Assembly (NCBI RefSeq): GCF_001039355.2
Contig: NW_019775629.1
Coordinates: forward strand, 1-64,000
Origin: Lingula anatina
Lineage: Eukaryota > Brachiopoda > Lingulata > Lingulida > Lingulidae
DNA length: 64,000 nt
Direction of reading: 5' to 3'
The position numbers and the translations under genes were made by a program. Positions 63,401 to 64,000 of this stretch are shown piece after piece (the first letter of the stretch is position 1; every line of letters starts with the position of its first letter). The notes under the pieces are model-generated. The model searched no databases. It was not told the DNA's origin and saw only the letters and a program-made list of their open reading frames with translations.

Positions 63401-63968
63401 CACTAACGGCGCCGGAACCGTCACGTCCTACACCATCTCTGCTGCTGGCGGTCACCTTGACCTTGACCTGCCCAGTGATGACTACCAAAGGATCGTTGCC
63501 AATAAACCGATTCTGGTCCAGCAGTTTGTTAAAAGTTACCTTAACCCTAGCGAACCTGGCGACCCTTCAATGGTGTCTGTTATCCCTACTACTGCTTACT
63601 CAAACAATTATAGGTTTACACTACCAGCCTTGGGGGACTACACGTGGACTCATTTCATGATGATAGTCATTGAAGACCAGTACAAGAACACTCTGTCTCT
63701 GGATGGCACACAGTTATCTGGGGTCACGTGGAACAATATTAATAACAGTCCCGTGTCCTCAGACCTCACAAACCTTGTCGGAGGCTTCGTGGCGATTTCT
63801 ACCGAAGCGACGGTGAGAGTGTTGAGCAGTTCCAACGCCCAGGCTAGGATGATGATTATGTTATATGGTAGAGCACCCGGGCAGTCGTACGCTGTCCCGC
63901 TAGGGGTCTCATTTCAAGAGGCTCCATCAGTAAGTAGGCAAAAGGATTATAATCTGAAATCAAATTGA
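55258..63968 (+). CDS. Secreted collagen-like / EGF / IgGFc-binding-like mosaic protein, at least 1328 aa
   Basis: Exons: 55258-55366, 55726-55767, 57653-58786, 59065-59433, 60418-60687, 60997-61140, 61463-61841, 62055-62243 and 62581-63929 or 63968. Residues 1-24 look like a signal peptide, and RVRR at 43-46 is a furin-type site. Residues 51-815 are 255 Gly-X-Y triplets rich in GPTG, GPKG and KGQKG. An EGF module of calcium-binding type follows (DVDEC, six Cys at 820-865), then RKKR at 873-876, then about 450 residues resembling the IgGFc-binding-protein N-terminal domain. The protein is expected in extracellular matrix, mucus, cuticle or shell matrix. All internal introns are phase 1. Exon 7 carries one surplus base near 61468-61473 that breaks the frame, probably a sequence error. 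The last exon ends either by splicing at gtaagt (63930) or by reading to TGA at 63968. An alternative haplotype lies in intron 2. Confidence 0.88.
56190..56222. repeat. (AT)n microsatellite in intron 2, haplotype G
   Basis: AT dinucleotide run near the end of the contig that stops at the N at 56253. The copy in haplotype H (57499-57560) is about twice as long. Confidence 0.85.
56254..57133. mobile_element. piggyBac-like insertion at TTAA, left end missing
   Basis: The right edge is cctatgggg followed by TTAA (57134-57137) and then host sequence. The paired haplotype has a single TTAA (55837-55840) before the same host sequence and no insert. Read inward, the end is TTAACCCCATAGGATCC, the TTAA-CCC type seen in piggyBac elements. 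The left end is cut by the N at 56253. Two direct repeats of about 160 bp (from about 56254 and 56463) each encode an acidic peptide beginning MA..RYGR or MA..HYGR, containing VIEMIEN and, in the second, SSDSDIDS. These resemble the acidic N-terminal segment of piggyBac transposases. No catalytic domain is present. Confidence 0.72.
57499..57592. repeat. (TA)n/(CA)n microsatellite with N
   Basis: TA dinucleotides, a short acacac block, the N at 57572 and further TA repeats. The N marks a contig join within low-complexity DNA, about 60 bp before exon 3 of the collagen-like gene. Confidence 0.9.
58787..59064. other. Collagen-like gene intron 3
   Basis: Intron with donor gtgagt and acceptor tttttcag. 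No feature beyond splice signals. Confidence 0.8.
59434..60417. other. Collagen-like gene intron 4
   Basis: 984 bp intron without recognisable genes. A CT run followed by (TA)n at about 60352-60400 lies just before the acceptor attgtag. The frame on the opposite strand at 59845-60072 has several Cys residues but no recognisable domain. Confidence 0.7.
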
Positions 63969-64000
63969 AATATTTCCCATGCATTTAAACTGAAAATTTT

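Noticed and set aside
1-64000. CRISPR arrays, bacterial operons, phage or viral genes
   Set aside because: No spaced direct-repeat arrays and no prokaryotic gene organisation; all supported genes are spliced animal genes or transposon remnants.
1-64000. tRNA and rRNA genes
   Set aside because: I saw no convincing cloverleaf with A/B boxes or rRNA-like segment by eye. A covariance-model scan would be decisive and could not be run.

Overview
This is eukaryotic, animal-type DNA: genes are split by GT-AG introns, intergenic DNA is AT-rich, and simple repeats and transposon remnants are common. The gene set is a chaperonin subunit, a ciliary/sperm microtubule inner protein, a secreted ACE-like peptidase, a small membrane-anchored gene family and a collagen/EGF/IgGFc-binding-like mosaic protein. 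It fits a highly heterozygous marine invertebrate such as a lophotrochozoan or lancelet, but I cannot name the species.

Layout. (1) 1.3-8.5 kb: a SPMIP11/TEX49-like gene (minus) and CCT5 (plus) lie head to head across a 260 bp shared promoter. (2) 9-27 kb: no protein gene seen; two CRE-containing segments with splice donors could be 5' non-coding exons of the next gene. (3) 27.3-33.0 kb: a complete 11-exon, single-domain, secreted ACE-like metallopeptidase. (4) 34.9-52.0 kb: a minus-strand tandem family of two-exon genes encoding about 285-residue proteins with one N-terminal membrane segment and a GNAT-like core; function unproven. (5) 55.3-64.0 kb: a large secreted protein with signal peptide, furin-type site, 255 Gly-X-Y triplets, a calcium-binding-type EGF module, a second furin-type site and an IgGFc-binding-like region, possibly continuing past the window.

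Assembly structure. Single N bases sit at 2151, 5005, 15280, 20151, 36821, 41162, 43537, 46545, 56253 and 57572. Most flank long near-identical direct repeats, and at several the sequence before one N resumes exactly after a later N. The best reading is that alternative haplotypes were interleaved into one scaffold, so 15281-20150 pairs with 20152-25649, 36822-41161 with 32216-36555, 43538-46544 with 41163-43536 plus 46546 onward, and 56254-57571 with the intron around 55838-56252. Part of the apparent gene duplication is therefore allelic. The pairs also give natural filled/empty site comparisons: a LINE insertion with a 15 bp target duplication and a piggyBac-like insertion at TTAA are each present in one copy and absent in the other.

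The genes form no operon. The links are local: a shared promoter for the first two, convergent transcription of the ACE-like gene and the GNAT-like family, and tandem duplication with probable gene conversion within that family.
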